From Fumia sp045645505 (GTDB lineage Bacteria; Bacillota; Clostridia; Oscillospirales; Ruminococcaceae): a stretch of DNA of 64,000 nt. The stretch lies in NCBI GenBank assembly GCA_045645505.1, contig JAZRIW010000019.1:1-64000 (forward strand), given 5' to 3'. This document shows positions 63,305-64,000 of this stretch, one piece after another. The notes under the pieces were generated by a model, which saw only the letters and a list, made by a program, of their open reading frames with translations, searched no databases and was not told the DNA's origin. Positions within the stretch are counted from its first letter, which is position 1; the number at the start of each line of letters is the position of its first letter. The translations under genes were made by a program, and so were the position numbers.

Positions 63305-64000
63305 ATGAAAAAAATTAAAGTTGTTGTAATCGGTGCTGGTTGCAGAGGCATTGTCTATACAGATGAGATGTCAAAACTTCCCGAACAATTTGAAGTTGTG
63401 GCTGTAGCTGAACCGGTTGCCAGTAAAAGAAATTATGTAAAGCAAAAGTATGATCTTTCTGATGATGTGTGCTTTACTGACTGGAAACCATTATTTGAAC
63501 TTGGAAAAATTGCAGATGTGGCTTTAATTGCTACAATGGACCGTGACCATTTTGGTCCTGCTATGAAAGCAATTGAATTGGGCTATGATTTATTGCTTGA
63601 AAAACCAATTGCTCCAACTCCTGAAGAATGTAAAGAAATCACTGGCGCTGCTATTAAAAAGGGGGTAAAAGTGGTAATTTGCACAGTACTTCGATACACT
63701 CCCGTTTTTATCGCTATAAAAGATATTATTGACAGTGGAAAATTAGGTAATATAATGTCAATTAACCATACCGAATGTGTTGGTAATATTCATCAGAGCC
63801 ATAGTTTCGTAAGAGGAAACTGGGGTAATGAAGAAAGAAGTTCCTGTATGCTTTTGCAAAAGTCCTGCCATGATATTGATATTTTACAATGGCTTTTAAG
63901 CAAACGTTGCGTAAAAGTACAATCCTTCGGAACACTTTCTCATTTTAATGAAAAAAATGCACCCGAGGGTGCTCCCGATTACTGTGTACAGGGCTGTCCT
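63305..64000 (+). CDS. Gfo/Idh/MocA-family NAD(P)-dependent sugar oxidoreductase (5' part only)
   Basis: The first 232 residues are visible; the frame is open to the right edge. Rossmann motif VVVIGAGCRGIVYTDEM at the N-terminus, DVALIATMDRDHFGPAMKAIELGYDLLLEKPIA (the EKP motif), and the C-terminal-domain segment RYTPVFIAIKDIIDSGKLG. Oxidises a sugar or inositol derivative. GAGGGGATATT upstream. Substrate unknown. Confidence 0.9.
   Translation, partial: MKKIKVVVIGAGCRGIVYTDEMSKLPEQFEVVAVAEPVASKRNYVKQKYDLSDDVCFTDWKPLFELGKIADVALIATMDRDHFGPAMKAIELGYDLLLEKPIAPTPEECKEITGAAIKKGVKVVICTVLRYTPVFIAIKDIIDSGKLGNIMSINHTECVGNIHQSHSFVRGNWGNEERSSCMLLQKSCHDIDILQWLLSKRCVKVQSFGTLSHFNEKNAPEGAPDYCVQGCP

Noticed and set aside
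1..64000. CRISPR arrays, complete insertion sequences, replication origins or rRNA genes
   Set aside because: I saw no regularly spaced repeats, no transposase or integrase ORF, no dnaA-type cluster and no rRNA motifs.

Overview
The window looks like chromosome from an anaerobic, low-GC, spore-forming member of the Clostridia (Bacillota), probably a gut or other plant-biomass-degrading species. Evidence: a germination protease gene (gpr), an IspH-ribosomal protein S1 fusion, a T-box leader, intrinsic terminators with long U tracts, consensus housekeeping promoters, a type I dockerin on a secreted protein, glycyl radical chemistry, pyruvate phosphate dikinase and FeoAB. No species can be named from this.

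Layout. 1-5.6 kb: a secreted giant (>1,850 residues, cut by the left edge) with seven discoidin-like domains, two Ig-like domains and a DUF4855-like region, divergent from an AraC regulator. 6.6-13 kb: housekeeping genes ackA, tmcAL, cmk, plsC, ispH-rpsA and a GtrA protein. 13.4-17.1 kb: a second secreted protein with an A-B-A-B duplicated binding module and a dockerin. 17.2-19.2 kb: three-gene operon (methyltransferase-like membrane protein, D-amino-acid aminotransferase-like enzyme, membrane protein). 19.3-22.6 kb: translationally coupled glycerate kinase / ECF S-component / LarA operon lying between inverted multi-copy repeats. 22.6-31 kb: ppdK, a stand-alone GlmU-C-type acetyltransferase, feoAB with an internal terminator, a lipoprotein and fba. 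31-42.2 kb: a LacI-controlled sugar locus (ManA-like, PIG-L deacetylase, DUF4380-like, FucI-like, D-lyxose isomerase-like, PfkB kinase, beta-propeller glycosidase-like, SGNH esterase, sialidase-like) with no transporter. 42.2-44.04 kb: a decayed prophage beside tRNA-Ser(GGA), retaining a tail chaperone with a -1 frameshift site, a tape-measure stub, a membrane gene on its own promoter and duplicated attachment cores. 44.2-47.9 kb: T-box-ilvB-ilvN-ilvA. 48-55.6 kb: thioesterase, MacA/MacB-type pair without an ATPase, mnmA-iscU-iscS, rnhA, rpsT, gpr and two very small genes. 55.9-62.6 kb: hexuronate-like operon (uxuA, SDR, two TIM-barrel proteins) ending in a glycyl radical enzyme and its activase. 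62.6-64 kb: CDP-alcohol phosphatidyltransferase and a Gfo/Idh oxidoreductase cut by the right edge.

How it fits together: extracellular binding and dockerin proteins suggest polysaccharide foraging. Two intracellular clusters process unusual sugars or sugar acids, and FBP aldolase, PPDK, acetate kinase and glycerate kinase lie in central metabolism. The most promising undescribed items are the uxuA-SDR-TIM-TIM-activase-GRE operon (substrate unknown), the larA/glycerate kinase/ECF cassette (possible glycerate racemisation route), and the LacI sugar locus. All protein assignments are by reading motifs; no database search was possible.
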